A DNA stretch of 64,000 bases from Linnemannia hyalina (Eukaryota > Mortierellomycota > Mortierellomycetes > Mortierellales > Mortierellaceae): the NCBI GenBank assembly GCA_019671135.1, contig JAHRHY010000008.1:1922001-1986000 (forward strand), in the 5' to 3' direction. Position 1 is the stretch's first letter; the number at the start of each line of letters is the position of its first letter. The position numbers and the translations under genes were made by a program. Shown here one piece after another: positions 46,573-59,539 of this stretch. Under the pieces are notes generated by a model that was not told the DNA's origin, made no database searches, and was given only the letters and a program-made list of their open reading frames with translations.

Positions 46573-48697
46573 AAAGTAAGCAACCAGCAAGTAGACAACC
46601 AGCAAGAGCAAGGGACAGGGTGACATGCGTAGGCGGATAGTGGATGTTTTATATCAGATGGTGTCGTCAAGCCTTTTTGCCTTGTAGCACTACTCGAAGA
46701 AATGAATGCGGTTTGTCGTCTTGCTCTCTTGCGGTTTGGGGTGGAGGCGTGTATCCGTGTATGTACTACGTTATTTTTGGCGTTGACCTTTCCTAGTCTC
46801 AGTCGCGTTCGTTCCTGATCGACGCACTGCCGACTGTTGTGGTAGATCCTCGGAAAATATGACTATTGAAGCATTCGAATCTTGTACAAGTGCTCTTCTC
46901 TCTTCCTCCTCTTTGTTCTCTTCGGGAGTTTTTTGGGGGGATGGGGTAAAAAAAAGACATAAGAGCCATTGCTATAGACTGGAGAAAGAGCGATCTTTTT
47001 TTCTATCTGGTAGACTACCTCCGTCTAGATTACTCAATTGTTGGATGTCTAAAAAACGTGGCGTTTGTTTGGTATTGGAGACAAAATTGTGCTTGAACTT
47101 TTTGCCATGCTGCATCATGTATGCATGCTTTGTTTTGAATGCATGTATGTTTGTGAGTTTGGTGTGATGTTGTTTTGGTGAAGGTTGCTATCGCACTTGG
47201 ACCTTTGTGATAATTATAGCAGAAACGAGATGGAACGAAGGACTGAACAACGGAGTGCTCAGGGGGATAGAGGAAAGTTGGAAAGAAGATCTGAAAGAGG
47301 AGGAAGACAAAAAGATTTGAAACTGGTGTCTGCGCAAGGTGGAGAGAGTTGCTCAAATCCCAAGGTATGTTTTCTAGGATACCGCAACCATTGCACCTTT
47401 GCCTCTCTCACTCCATTTGTCCACCATGTAGTCGCTCTAACCACCCCATGAGCATGAGCAATATATTTGTGGGCTATTGGGCTATGGATCTGAGACATGC
47501 GCACATTGCATGCGTAGCCCTTTGCCCTTTGCCATCTTAGCCTTTGTCCTGTCTTTTCATGTCCTGTCGACTTGTCTTTCCTCCGAGCGGAACCGAAAAA
47601 ATTGCCAAATGACCATCGCTCAAATTGAGGTCTGCATGCTCATTCATAACTTTCATTTCTTACATGGCGGGGAGACAAAAAGGCGATGCAAAAGGGGATA
47701 GAAGCACATACTTCTTCCTCTCATTTTCTCTTTTTGATTGCAATCTGCCTATATACTTTATTGCTTGCCACCTAGGTTGAAACCCCCCATCTAGCTGCAT
47801 CGATTTTTATGAACTGTAGAAAAGCAGAAAAGAAACATGAGAGCATTTAAGAAAGGGGAAGGGGTAACCTCGGAGCAAAACAAGCAGGCGGGGACCCGGA
47901 CCCAGCTAGGGGTGCAGAAAAAAAAAGGATCAGGGCATTGTTGTGATGAGAGTGAGAGCCCATATCTGAGAGAAAAAAGGTAGAGGGTAATGTCCATCCC
48001 GCTCTCCTTTCCGTCTGGCCCATTTTCTCCTCAACCCTCTAAGCCGTCCTTTGTTGGATATTCAGGAACCCGATCGATGTATCCATAGCCGGGTATTCAT
48101 CATTTCGCCACATTGGCGATTACAGAGTATTGCGGTTAGCTCTCTTTAACGATCTTCCTTCTCAGCCCAACCAGCGACACATGGCGGATCCATTGCTCAG
48201 ATTGCGGCTCATAAAATATCGAATATGGAATTGTAGGTTAGAAGGTAGATTTCAGTTCATCTGAGAGCAAAGCAGGGGTTAACTAAAGAAGGGTAGCATA
48301 ACCGTACTTTTAATGAACAATGGGTGGGAAGAGCACTAAGTAAGGGGAACAGGAACGGTCGGGTTCGGGGCTGTGCCTGAAAAGTTTTTTTTGTTGTACA
48401 CGAGTCGGCAGTCAATTGAGGAGGGTTGGACTTGGAGGCTAGAAGAAAATCATACCAAAAAAAAGACACCGAGATGTGTGTGAGCGACATGAGAATTGTT
48501 ACAGGGAGAACCAGCGGAGGAAGAAGCAGGGTGGACCCTCATTTTGTTGTGTCATCATCAAGGTTGGGCGTAGACAATGACCTGCGGAGAATAGAGACCG
48601 CTTTGAGTTGAATATCAGAAAGAACACAAGCGACAGGGGCTCAGCATTCATGACGATGTTGGGGGCTCGTGGTTGTTGTTTTGGCATATGAAAAAAA

Positions 48698-48749
48698 CAG
48701 TTTACACGAACAGTTTACACGAACATTTGGCACGAACATTTGACACGAA
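48698..48749. repeat. 13-bp tandem repeat, four units
   Basis: Two perfect units of CAGTTTACACGAA followed by two variant units (CATTTGGCACGAA and CATTTGACACGAA). Confidence 0.95.
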
Positions 48750-51474
48750 CAAAAAATGAAGGTTGGTGAACACAGAACCATAACCTGGGTTGACTACTGT
48801 CGCTGACTAGGGTAATTCGCCCAAAACTGGTTCACCTCTGTACGAGCAATCCGGGAGGGGTATTTCTTAAAACAAGCACTCTTTCAACATTCCACCTATC
48901 CCAACCTCTAGTGGAGAGCTAGAAGGGCAAGGTAATAACAATTCCAGGAAAAAGACAAAGTAGGGGAGAGAAGGAAAGGAAGAAAGGGGACTATTTCTCC
49001 TGGTCTTCTCCTTCTCTGTCAACCTCCCTGCTGATTGAATCTGGCAACAACAGAAAAACCACATGGAGAGCAGAAATCTGAACGAGAGACAGAGTGTAGA
49101 TCAACTTCTCCGCCACACAACTAATTGTTCGCCTGCCCCTTGTTCTCACCTCCCTTTTTTCTGCTTCCCTTTTGTTGGAGAGAGTTCGAAAATAGAAATA
49201 AATACCTCAATCAAGGGAGATATGCATGTTGCGTTTGCGACAGTTGTGTCAGCAAGGAGGTGGTTATTGTTTTGCGTGTGTGCTCGTATGTCCTACATAC
49301 ATATATGTATGTTTATGCGTTTTGTGCTGTGTATGAGATCCCTTTCCCCTTGTCCAAGAAAAAGGGAAATGAAAACAGGGAGATGTAAGGGTTGGAGCAA
49401 CAGGAATGGAGCCCAACCACTGCTTTCTGTTCTCCTTGATTGCCGCAAACCCTTGTCTACTCATGCGTGTGTGTGTGTGTGTGTGTGCGTGCTGCTAGCT
49501 CTCTCTCGTTTGGGTTTTCGAAACGCGTCCTTGCCGGGTGAGAAAATGCAGAAAGAAGGCATGGGAAAAAGGGTACAGGTGCCGGAGTACTTGGCCTGGC
49601 CCCCTTTCCCTCGTCTGTGCCATCTGTGCCTGTGCCAGAGGCGTCGGACTTGCTACAGTTTTGCCACACGGCCCTCCGCCCTCTCCGCTTCTCTGCACCC
49701 TCCGCATCATCCACTTTTTCATTTCTCTATTCTTGTCGAGAAATGTAGCAACTACCTTGTAGACGCTAAAGAATATACAAACGTTTCATTTCATTCGTTG
49801 GGTTGAGTTGGTAAGTAGGTACAAAAGTATGTTGTTGGTACATTGGACATAATATGCAATATATTGTCAGCATGCCTTGTTTGATGACATGATCGAGGGA
49901 CGGGCGGGGCGAGAAGAGTATCTACTCTGAATTGGAGAGATGGATGGATCGATATCGATAAGCAACCCACACATTTTGTTCAATTGCAATCAAAGGAAAG
50001 GAAACAAAAGGCAAGCAAGAGTTATATGTCAGCGCTGAGCACAAAGGGAGATGAAGGAAAGGGCGGTAGCGGACAGACCTGACGTCGTTCTTTGTTGTTG
50101 TTGTTGTTCTCTACACTTTTGATGAGCACTTTTTTGTAACGAAAAATATCCAGGCCAAGATATTGACCGACAGCAACACAACGACGAAGAAAAAAACGAG
50201 GGTTGAGAGCAAAAACGAAGACAACACCGATTGCGCAGGGCAAGTGATATTCACACAACGAGAGAGACGAATGCAAATGTACCCAGTCCAAAACATATTC
50301 ATTCCTTCATCGCATCGGGTTAGGCCAAGAAGAACGACCAAGACAAGGAACGGAAAGGAAAGAAAAGGGAAAGAGAATTGATTGTCGATTAATGGAGATG
50401 AGTTTTTTAGTCCGCGGCGTCCCTGGCTTGGTGTGGCGATGGCATGTATGGGATAGTTAGGACGGGATCAAAGCGGCATGCACCCCAGCAACCGAGAATT
50501 GGTCGGGCAGAAAGGGGCGGAAGTGACACATCTTCTCTCACTTCTCCTTTCTCCTCTCTTATCCTTGAAGTCTTTGTTGTTGTTGTTGTTGTTGACATGT
50601 TGTATCTTTCTCCCCTATCCCCCGTCTCTTGTCCACCATTTCATTCATATATTTTGCTCTCCGTTTTGTACCTATTTGGTTTCCCATGTACCTCTGTGCG
50701 ACATCCTGTTCCCAAACACCAATTTATATTTGTTTTGATTTCATACTCTCTCACATTCACCTTGGTCATGTATAGTTTACTCGTGGGTTCATGGATGAAA
50801 TGGATTCAGCGTTGTGCCTGAATTATGGCAATGAAGTTTTGAATGCTTGGAGTACAATTTTGGCACACGGGCCGCTTATTTTCTGTTTCTGGTGTAAGAG
50901 GGAGAGGTAGAGGAGGAGGGGATGATTTTTGAAGGGTTTTGATGCTCACATCCATGAATCCAAGTTTTGTATTGCCCCGAGGGAGGAACAGGAGTCGAAA
51001 GTCAGGAGGTATAGAGAGGAATAGAGAGAGTACAATGAAAAAAGGGTACAACAACAAGGAAGAATAATGAGCAGCTGAATATTGTTCTCCTCGACTCGGT
51101 TCTTTTAAGTGTTTGGGCTGGACTGGAGTCTTGGATATGGATTATGGCACTAGTGAGCGAGAGCACTTTTGTTCGAAGCAAACGGACAGTGGTTTGATAT
51201 CCCATCCCCCATCGTTCTTGATTTCAAGATTGTCGCTTTTACTTATCTCTGCCAGAAAGCACGTTTTTCTTGTTCATTTCTTCATCGTCTTTTCTTTGTC
51301 AATGCAACCACACCACATCTCTCTCTTTGATCATTGACCATTGTCGCTGTTATCCCTGTCTTAACGTACCACAAAGCAACGCTCTTGCTGAAAGCGAGTA
51401 AGTACTCTGTCCATTCCTACTTTCTGCATCAAGCTACCCTCGTCATCCAACCGCCGTGACACGTCCTTCTTTCT

Positions 51475-52201
51475 TTGTCCTTTTTACTTTTGCACGCTGT
51501 TTTCCATTCAACTGACTTGATCGATTTTGACACGTACACAGACCAGCATCCCTTCAATACACGACCTACTTGTGTTCGTCTACTCTTTTACTTTTACTTT
51601 ACTTTCATCTATCATTCATTCACTCAGTATCCCACTGACACTGCCCCCCGTCGTTTTCTTCGTTCCTTGTTCCTTCTTTCCCCCCACCCTCCCTTCACAT
51701 ATAATTTAATTCGCAACGGCACAACACCCCCTTTTTTCTTTCTTCCCTTCCCTTTTTTCCTTCTTTCTTTTCTCATACATTCTCTCTTCACTCATTCACT
51801 TTTTTCATTCTTGTACTTTTGTTCACTTTTCTCATTCATTCTCATTCATTCTCATTCACTTGCACCTCACTCATACATACACACTCACCCTCACTCACAC
51901 TCCACTACGCAATACACACATAATACACTAATTCCCACCCCTCCAACACCAAAAACACCAAAAACAACAGCAACCCCCCTCAGACCATTTTCCCGACAAC
52001 ACCTTTCCTCTCTTCACCTGCCACTCACAACAATTCACCGACCCAACACTTTCGGCACCATAGCAAACCCTTTAAATTCACAGTCAACATCACTTCGGAT
52101 TTTTCAGCTCTCACCTAGCGGACGGTCCATACTCTACTCAGCAACACTTTCAATCAACTTTAACCACCACTTCCCTTATCACATAAAAACTCCGTCCAGC
52201 C
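51475..52201 (+). promoter_or_regulatory. Long pyrimidine-rich leader of the RhoGAP-like gene
   Basis: About 725 bp that is strongly CT-biased, grading into CAC- and AAC-rich sequence right before the ATG at 52202. It matches in style the leaders at 8890 and 59540. Confidence 0.55.
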
Positions 52202-55200
52202 ATGAACAAGGGGCAGCTTCATAGGTAAGGAAAGAGGGCTATTGTGTAATAAGTGAGCAGCACAACCGCAAACGAAACAGGTCTCCTTACCTTCTTCACA
52301 TTAATGAATGAACAAGGGGGGTCGCAACGGAGGATGGGATCTCTATTTTTCTTCCCTTGGTATTGCTTGTTAATTGTTTATTTGTTTTTGGTTGTCTTCG
52401 TTCTATGGTGGATGAGTATACAATAATATTTGTTATTGTGTACATTGTTAAATTGGATCACATTCGATGATGATGATGATGACCCATGCCACGTTATTTT
52501 ATGTGTGTATGAGCGTGTATGTATGAGTGGTTGAGCGTGTGTCAACAGAGCAAAGAGTGTTCCTGAATTTGGTCTGAGACTTGTCCAACAGAGCAACAAA
52601 ACAACCATCCATCAGTTCAGGAACGATCAGAGAACAGGGCCCTCTTCCCCATCATTTCATCATATAATAGAGTTGGTGATATTCAACTCTATCTGTGTCA
52701 CTTCAAAATTAATCATTGCTCTTTCTATTTCCAATGCGCCCATGCAACATATTCCTATGCACACCATGTACCACTTCTAATGTGCGTTTGCTATTGCATT
52801 CGCATTGGCGTTGTGACACAGACAGTATTGGATTCAGTCCATCTCTCTTCCTCTCCCCTCTTGATTACTCATACCATACCATTCCCTCGATCCTTTTTCT
52901 CCCGCTGTGAGATATTGCACTCAGCCCTTCCTTGGTGGATGCACAGGATCACTAATGGCAGTATTTGGCTCAAGCCCTGTTTGTGATTCGTTCTTCGTCC
53001 CTGGTTCCTGTCCCTGATCTCCTGCTACTTTTCCCTTTTTTTTGTTGTCTCCTCCCCCTTTTCGTTGTGTCAATGCATGTATGGATCATTGTACAATGGC
53101 TACACCAACCATGGACCACACAGCCGTCTCTCTCTCTCTCTCTCTGTGAACATATTCTTATCCCCCGTCTTTGGCGCATCATACATTCACACCACAGCAT
53201 ATGCTCTCTCTTTGTTCCTACACCCAAAACTCGACCTCTCTTTCTCCTAACACGAAAAAGCTATTCGTGGTCGACTCATTCTACCCCACGGGTTTACGCA
53301 TCTGCTCTTTTTTTGTTGAGCGAGAGATGGACTGAGTGACGAGTTGACCACAACCGCTCGTTCCTCTCCTTTTTATTTCGTACCAGAGTGGCTATTAATA
53401 TTTGGATTGTGGTTGCATGGTTGGCCATTCTACTACAACAAGGTTAAGAGGTGATTTTTGTGGCCTTCCTCTACACAAGGAATGGGATCTGCACTCTTTT
53501 GTAGCTAACTGATCAAAATAGCAGCTTCTGTCTCTCAATGATTCGCTAATCTCCATTCTTCGCAATGCCTCCCTTCTTTTTACTGACTCCTTGCTTGTTT
53601 ATATTCTCCTCGGGGATTTTTGTTCTTGTTTACTCAACGGAACATTTTTTTCTCCATAGGATGAACACGATGGCGGCGACAAAGCAGCAAGAAGTCTTGC
53701 CCGTGTTGGAGCAAATGCCCATTCAGTTTTCACACCGTGTGATCATGAGCTGCATTGAAGAAATCAAGCTGCGAGGTAAACAACACCAACAACAACAATG
53801 CTAATTGCAAATGCATCTACACAAATATAAAACGGCGCATTGTGTTGCGGAATTATGGAAAGAGAGATGGTTGACGGGAACACAAACGACGCCTTCCTTC
53901 CCACGTTGTTATTCTTGCGCATTGACTAACCAACCAGCCCCATCTCGATTTTTTTTCCCATTTTCTTCCCGTTCCCTTGTCTCTGTCCCTGTCCATTCCT
54001 TTGTGATACCATCTCTTTAACCCGATGGACGCGTGCTTGCATGTGGACACGAACGTTATTTTATTATTTTCCCGACAATATCGGTAAACAACAAACACAC
54101 AGGACTAAGACATCCACATCTATTCAGAAATGCATTCCATGGCCCTTCAGTCGAGGCGGCGCTGTCGATGCTGGCGAACCCTCAGAAGGCACATCTGTTC
54201 TCGGTCAAGATGATGCGCATCGATACCGTCGCTGGCCTGCTGACCACAGCCCTCTCACGCACCTATCCACCGCTCTTGCCCCCGCACATCCAGGAGATGT
54301 TTCAGAACCCCAATGGTATGTCGCCCTTTCTTTTCTTTTGGTGCGCCAAGCACCACGGCACCACATATGCAACTCTTAAGTGTTTGTTTACAATTTATAC
54401 CCCCCCCCCCCCCCCCCCTATTCCCTATTCTTCTACAGCCAAAGCTAATGCTGAGGGCCGCGCAGGCATTATGCTCCAAAGCATCAAAAAAGGATTCCGA
54501 TGCAAATCACCTCTCGCATTGACATCCTACTCCCTCCACCCCCCTCCTCACACTTGCACTTTCGCGTGCACTCGCCTATGCGCTTGATTGCATTTCTCTT
54601 TTTTGTCCTTCACCAGCGTTGTTCAATTTGGGTCATGCATGCAGTCTTGCCCCTATCGCAGCATTTTTTACGTATCGTGTGCTACTTAGCTCTGGCCTCC
54701 CTTTCGCCATCTAATCCGCCTCTTTGCCTACTTAAGCATTAAGCACTAACAGCAGTAAACAAAATAACACCATGCATATCTTATAGGCCGCTTCTTCTTC
54801 GAGTTGCTGGGCATGCTTCCAGAACTGAACCGATACCTCTTTGTCGAGATCCTGGATGTCTGCTGCGCACTGGTGGATCAACAAAAACACAACCAAATCT
54901 CACACTCAAAACTCGCAGTCTTCCCCGGATCATGCTGTTTCGGCCTCAACGAGTACAGGCCCAACTTGGACACTCGGTTTCTGATGAGTGCTGACCTGCG
55001 TCGGTTCTCGTCTGCTTTCTATCATGCCATCTATGCTTACCGCGAGGAGCGTGATCTGACCGAGGAAGAGTTGCAGGGGAAGCTAGAGCAGCGTGCTAGG
55101 GTGATGGAGATGGAGCGACAGGCGGCTTTGGAACGCGAGCATGGATACCGCGGCGCGCAGGCGATTTTGAGGATGGAGGCAAGGATAGCTCAGGGTCTGC

Positions 55201-57383
55201 CTGCAGAGTCGCCGACGACGATGCGGGAGATTTCGTTGTATTCCGATAGGAAAGAAAAGGTTGTTGCGGATGATGCAATTTCGCTTTTTGATATGGAGCT
55301 GGATGATGGTGAGGAGGGCGTTGCACGTGTGCCTGATCTGGATTGTGTTGCGGAGGAGGATGAAGAGTCCGAAGAGGAGGAGGAGAATGCGCAGTTGGTG
55401 TTGAAGGATCTGAGAAGGAGCAAGTCTGTTGCCTCGTTGGGTGGATCCCGATATGAGAACCAGCCTCGGTCGTCGACTTCTTCAGCAAGGAGCTCGGGAT
55501 CCATCTCGACCGCTCCCACATCCGTTGGACCCTCTTCGCCGCGACAACTTGCGCAGCAGAGGCAGTACTATCAGCAAAACGGGTATCTCTCGCCTACCTC
55601 CTCGGCCATGCCTACCTCGCCCTTGTCACCAACTCATGGTGCCAGTCTCTTGTCGCGGTCGAATACTCTTGCCCGCTCGGTCTCGCTCAAGTTCCACCCG
55701 GTCTCGCCTGGCGATATCTTTGGAATCAGTCAGCGTGCGGTCGAAAAGCGTGAGCTCGAGGGCTTCTTGGCAGTTGCTAGGACGACGATTACGCGCAAGA
55801 AAGCCGCGTCCAGGAAGCGATCCATGCAGCAGCGTCAGATGTCCAAGATGAGAACCTTGACCGGTGCTGAGCCTTTGAGGACTACCACCGCTATCCATGC
55901 AGTTCCCACCATGCCGGCGACACGTCGTCAAAGGGTCAGGAATCAGACTGTTCCTTCTTTTGCTGATGGACAAGGTGTGTCTCCACAGGCCTTCGCCTCG
56001 TCGACCATTGCGGCCTCGGTCCTTCGCCGTGAGCGATCCAAGAAGACCCGCAAAGCGCTTGCGGATTACTTGGCCAAGGGCATGACCTTTAATGATGCCC
56101 TCCAAGCTCGCGAGGTCGATGTTAAGAAGCAAAAGCGTAAGGAGAAGCGTGCTCAACAAAAGGCCCTTGCCAAGGCTGAGACCGAGCGTGAGGCAGCAGC
56201 AGCAGCAGCGATTGCTGACGCGATCTCGCAGCGTGGTTGGAACCATGGTGGCGGTTTGTCGGCGACCGAGTTGATGGAGGAGGAGGCCGAGATCTTGGAG
56301 GCGTTTGATTACCTGAGCGATGCTGAGTTCCAGGAGTTTATGGATCTTGCTGGCCTGACGATGGAGGATGTCCAGGCGATCCGTGAAAAGTCTGTGGCGT
56401 TGTCTGTCAGCAAGGTTGCAGAGGATATTGTCAAGAACCCTGTTGACGACGTCGTTGTTCCAGTGGTTGCTCCTATCTCGTACAACAATGACAGCGAGTC
56501 GACGTCGGAGGAGGACGATGAGGAGATTGTCTTTAACCACCAGCGTCGTCGTCAAGCTTCGATGGTCGCCGAGTTGGCTTCTGCTCCAGCAATGGCGGAC
56601 GACACTCGTGTTGAGCCACGACCCTTCAGGATCCCCCACATGACCTCGATGGACCTGTTGTTCAAGCACGCCTCGGTCGTCGGTGACGCCAACTTGCGTC
56701 TGTATCCCACTCGTCCCTCCAGCCCCACCATCTCGGATTACGAGTCTGACTCTATGCACGGTGGTCTTTTGTCCCGCGCTGCATCTGTGATGCGCAAGCA
56801 TCAGACCGGTGCCGATTGTGACGACGATGAGGACGAAAATGTCACCTCCCCACCCTTCTCTGCCGCCGCTCTCCGTCGCTCGATGCCTTCTGCCACCGAT
56901 GGTGCACCATCGACCCCATACGCGACGCGCCCCATCTCCAAGCAGAGTCCATATGTAACGGCACCCACCCACAATAACCACCGTCAGGAGCCTCAGGAGA
57001 TGGTCTTGAATGCTCCTCAGCAACAGATCAACAACCACACCCACCACAAGCAGCTCCAAACCGTCGCCGCTATCACCATTGCCGCCCCCGTCCCTGCTCC
57101 CGTCCCTGTTCCTTCGAACCTGTTCCAGTTCGAGACCGTTGTCGACTACTCGGATGAGGATGAGTACTATGAGGAAGAAGAGGAGATTATGGTCTTTACC
57201 TCTAGTCAGCAGCAGATGCAGCAGCAGGTAGTCGTTGAGACGAAGGAGGAGACAGAGGACGAGGCCGAGTTGAGGGAATTGTTGGAGTCGATGTCTGAGG
57301 AGGAGCGGTTCGAGTTCTTGAGGCTGAGCCATCAGGATTCTGCGATGCCACTCGCTCAAAGTGTCCTCGTCGGTGGTCGCTAA
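52202..57383 (+). CDS. RhoGAP-like domain protein with long disordered tail
   Basis: Four exons: 52202-52224, 53660-53775, 54103-54315, 54787-57383; 982 residues. Exon 1 encodes only MNKGQLH and two bases of the next codon, and is separated by a 1,435-bp intron; translation could instead begin at the in-frame ATG at 53661. Residues about 20-270 fit a RhoGAP-type fold: PIQFSHRVIMSCIEEIKLRG, HLFRNAFHGPSVEAALSML with R in the arginine-finger place, DTVAGLLTTALSRTYPPLLP and GRFFFELLGMLPELNRYLF, then KLAVFPGSCCFG. It would act on Rho-family GTPases; activity is inference. A helical EERDLTEEELQGKLEQRA segment follows, then an acidic block, a Ser/Pro-rich block, a basic coiled coil at about 560-600 and a C-terminal tail of acidic clusters ending in ELRELLESMSEEERFEFLRL. 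The 54316-54786 intron holds a 19-C run. Confidence 0.88.
54400..54418. repeat. Poly(C) tract, 19 C
   Basis: Homopolymer within the third intron of the RhoGAP-like gene. Its length is likely variable and error-prone in sequencing. Confidence 0.9.
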
Positions 57384-57706
57384 GGCCTTTCCAGTTTTTC
57401 TTTTCTCTTTCTCTTTGTTTCATTTTGTGTTTTTGTTTTGTTTTCGCATTCCTCCCCTCTATTATTTCACATACCCACCTTCCACATATTTTACATATCG
57501 TATCACTCCTTTCTAGCAAGGATACCTTTTTACTTCCTGCTATTGTAATGACCCTTTCTAATGACCCACCACTTCCTGTAATCTTCACACACTTTTCAAA
57601 AGGTGTATGACACCCCCTAAAAGCACCACACACCAAAAAAAGAACCTACACCCAAAAATAACACTTGTTTTTATAGTACCTTTCACCTTTCAATACTAAA
57701 AAAAGG

Positions 57707-57712
57707 AATAAA
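57707..57712 (+). promoter_or_regulatory. Probable polyadenylation signal of the RhoGAP-like gene
   Basis: AATAAA about 325 bp after the stop codon, at the end of a T-rich 3' region. Confidence 0.4.
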
Positions 57713-58059
57713 ACTTTCCATTACTGCCTTCTACTCTTTGTCGTACCGAACACGCCTTGTCTCGGTTGTAGTCCATGGTTCACGAAACTGGGGCGCAAGT
57801 CGGAATTTTAAGGTGACATTTTTTTTTGGTGGCGTCATATTTTTTCAAGTTCGGATCTCACTCTGCGCGTATCCATGCTTCTGTAGTTTGGCCTTTTGTT
57901 TGCTGTTCCTTCTCATTCGCATGTTTGTTTTAGCGTAATGAAAAGACGGCATGTGCAACGACGGATGTGAAAGGCGCAAAAGACTGCGGATGAAAATGTC
58001 AAGCAAAGTATGCTACTTTTCGATTTTAGCTCTTCGTTGATCTTGACTGATCGGTGCAG

Positions 58060-58335
58060 CGGACCGACTGGCAGGAGGATGAGGGAGAGTATGATGAGAG
58101 GAAGGATTGTGTCGATGGAGTGGAATATATTGAAGACGACTGTTACGACGGGAAGCACTAAGACGCGAACGACTCTTCCGATGAGGAGGACAACGATAAG
58201 GGCGACAGTTACGGCCACGAGGATGATTACGATGAGGACGACTACTACGACGGCGAAGATTACATTGACCAGAACGACAGTATTGTCAACAACACCTCGG
58301 CAATGCACTACTACTTCCGCTTTCATGGGTATTAA
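58060..58335 (+). pseudogene. Acidic Asp/Tyr-rich reading frame broken by one stop
   Basis: Read from 58060, just after a TGCAG acceptor-like site, the frame gives a very acidic peptide (RTDWQEDEGEYDERKD, then VEYIEDDCYDG). A TAA stops it at 58159-58161, after which it resumes in the same frame with DANDSSDEEDNDKGDSYGHE, DDYDEDDYYDGEDYID and ends at a TAA at 58333. The composition (Asp, Glu, Tyr, Gly) on both sides of the stop is the same. This is consistent with a gene inactivated by a single nonsense change, a sequencing error, or an intron missed here. The overlapping plus-strand frame is Thr/Arg-rich and looks like its shadow. No ATG or partner exons were found. Confidence 0.35.
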
Positions 58336-59539
58336 GACTCAGGCTACTGCTCCTCGTCCACCTTCTTCGCCGGAACCCGGGGTAAGTGGCCGGTGTTGAC
58401 CCAACGCTGTCGAGTTTGTTTCGATTGTTTGTCGACCATATGATCTTGAGGTAAAACCACAAAGTCTAACATTTGCTTCTTCCTCTTCATCAGTTATTGA
58501 TGTTCAAGACGTTTCATTTTTTAGCTCGAACTGTTGATGGATTGGTAGAAGAGTCGGAGGACTGACCTTCATTTCTTCTTGGTTGGTAAGCATGGGTCTG
58601 GCAACACCAAAGAACTAAACAACATGGGCAACTTTTCTTGGTGCTCCTTTTGGCGGCTTTGCTTAGTTCAGCCCCTACCCTGCTCATTCTTGCTTCTCTC
58701 TTCTGTTTTTGTTCTGGATCATCCCCCATATCTTCAACTTCTTCACCTTTTCCCCTTTGTGCTGGACAACAGTAAACGTCCTTAGCTTGATATTGTATGT
58801 AAAAGGTGTACTTTTGACATGTTGTTTGATGCAGTGAAATTTTTCTTGCTTTAACGCGTGCGCTAATTAATAGTAACGCGAAAAAAGGAGCATGGAGGGA
58901 CGCATGCGGGCCTCCTATCCCCCAGAGTGATTCCCCCCTCCGGCCCTAACATTCTTTTGTTCTTCGTAGGACAAGAGAAAGTGAGTTGGGGGAATAAGGA
59001 TCCGCAGTCCAAATAGCATTTACGCCACCAAAAAAAGGATTGAGCTTTTTCAGGGGTTTCTTATCAGGATAACGCTTACACTGCAGGCGGTGGCTGCGGA
59101 CTTGACAAGAAAAAGTGGTGGATGCAGGGGAAAGAGTAGAGAAGGAGGATGTCGTAGAGTAATAATGATTATCGCACTAGGGTCGCACAAACAATTTCAA
59201 TGACAGCGTGAAAAGTGTGAAAAGGTTGTCCCCTTCAACGATACGTCACTCATAAAGAGGAAGAGGGGCGGGTGAAAACGTCGAAGTCGCCCATTGCATT
59301 TGAGTCCAAACAGGCAAGCATGAGATTGAGATGGTGTCTATTGTGTATGCACTATGCATGGATTTGTGTAAGCGTGTAAGGTGCGTGCAAGAGCGAAGCT
59401 GCTTCCAATTCTCTTTGTCTTCTGGTCCTTGTTCTAATTCTTGTTCTTCTTCTTTGCAGATGGCCCCAACTCCTGCTGTCCCCTTTCACAGGCTGCAGCT
59501 CAACTCCGTCCTATCATTTTATCCTTCGAGTTGGTGGTG

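Larger units (their letters stand above)
46506..51474. other. Gene-poor region, about 5 kb
   Basis: No protein-coding gene, tRNA or recognisable mobile element could be supported on either strand. Frames are short and without domain-like sequence. Visible structure is limited to a 13-bp minisatellite (48698-48749), a (GT)n tract at about 49466-49487 and a GTT repeat near 50576-50594. Long non-coding RNA cannot be excluded from sequence alone. Confidence 0.5.

Noticed and set aside
49063..49806. 247-codon plus-strand frame in the gene desert
   Set aside because: Low-complexity, Cys/Leu/Arg-rich translation spanning a (GT)n tract, with no domain, no splice context and no leader of the type seen for real genes here.
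55626..57359. 577-codon minus-strand open frame opposite the RhoGAP-like exon 4
   Set aside because: Leu/Arg/Val-rich translation of the antisense of an acidic, Ser-rich coding exon. The plus-strand frame is spliced, continues the RhoGAP-like domain and is clearly the real one.
57913..58326. Minus-strand frame encoding a Val/Ile-rich, membrane-like peptide
   Set aside because: It is the complement of Asp/Tyr/Thr-type codons (GAC and ACG read as GTC and CGT), so its hydrophobicity is an artefact of the acidic frame on the other strand.
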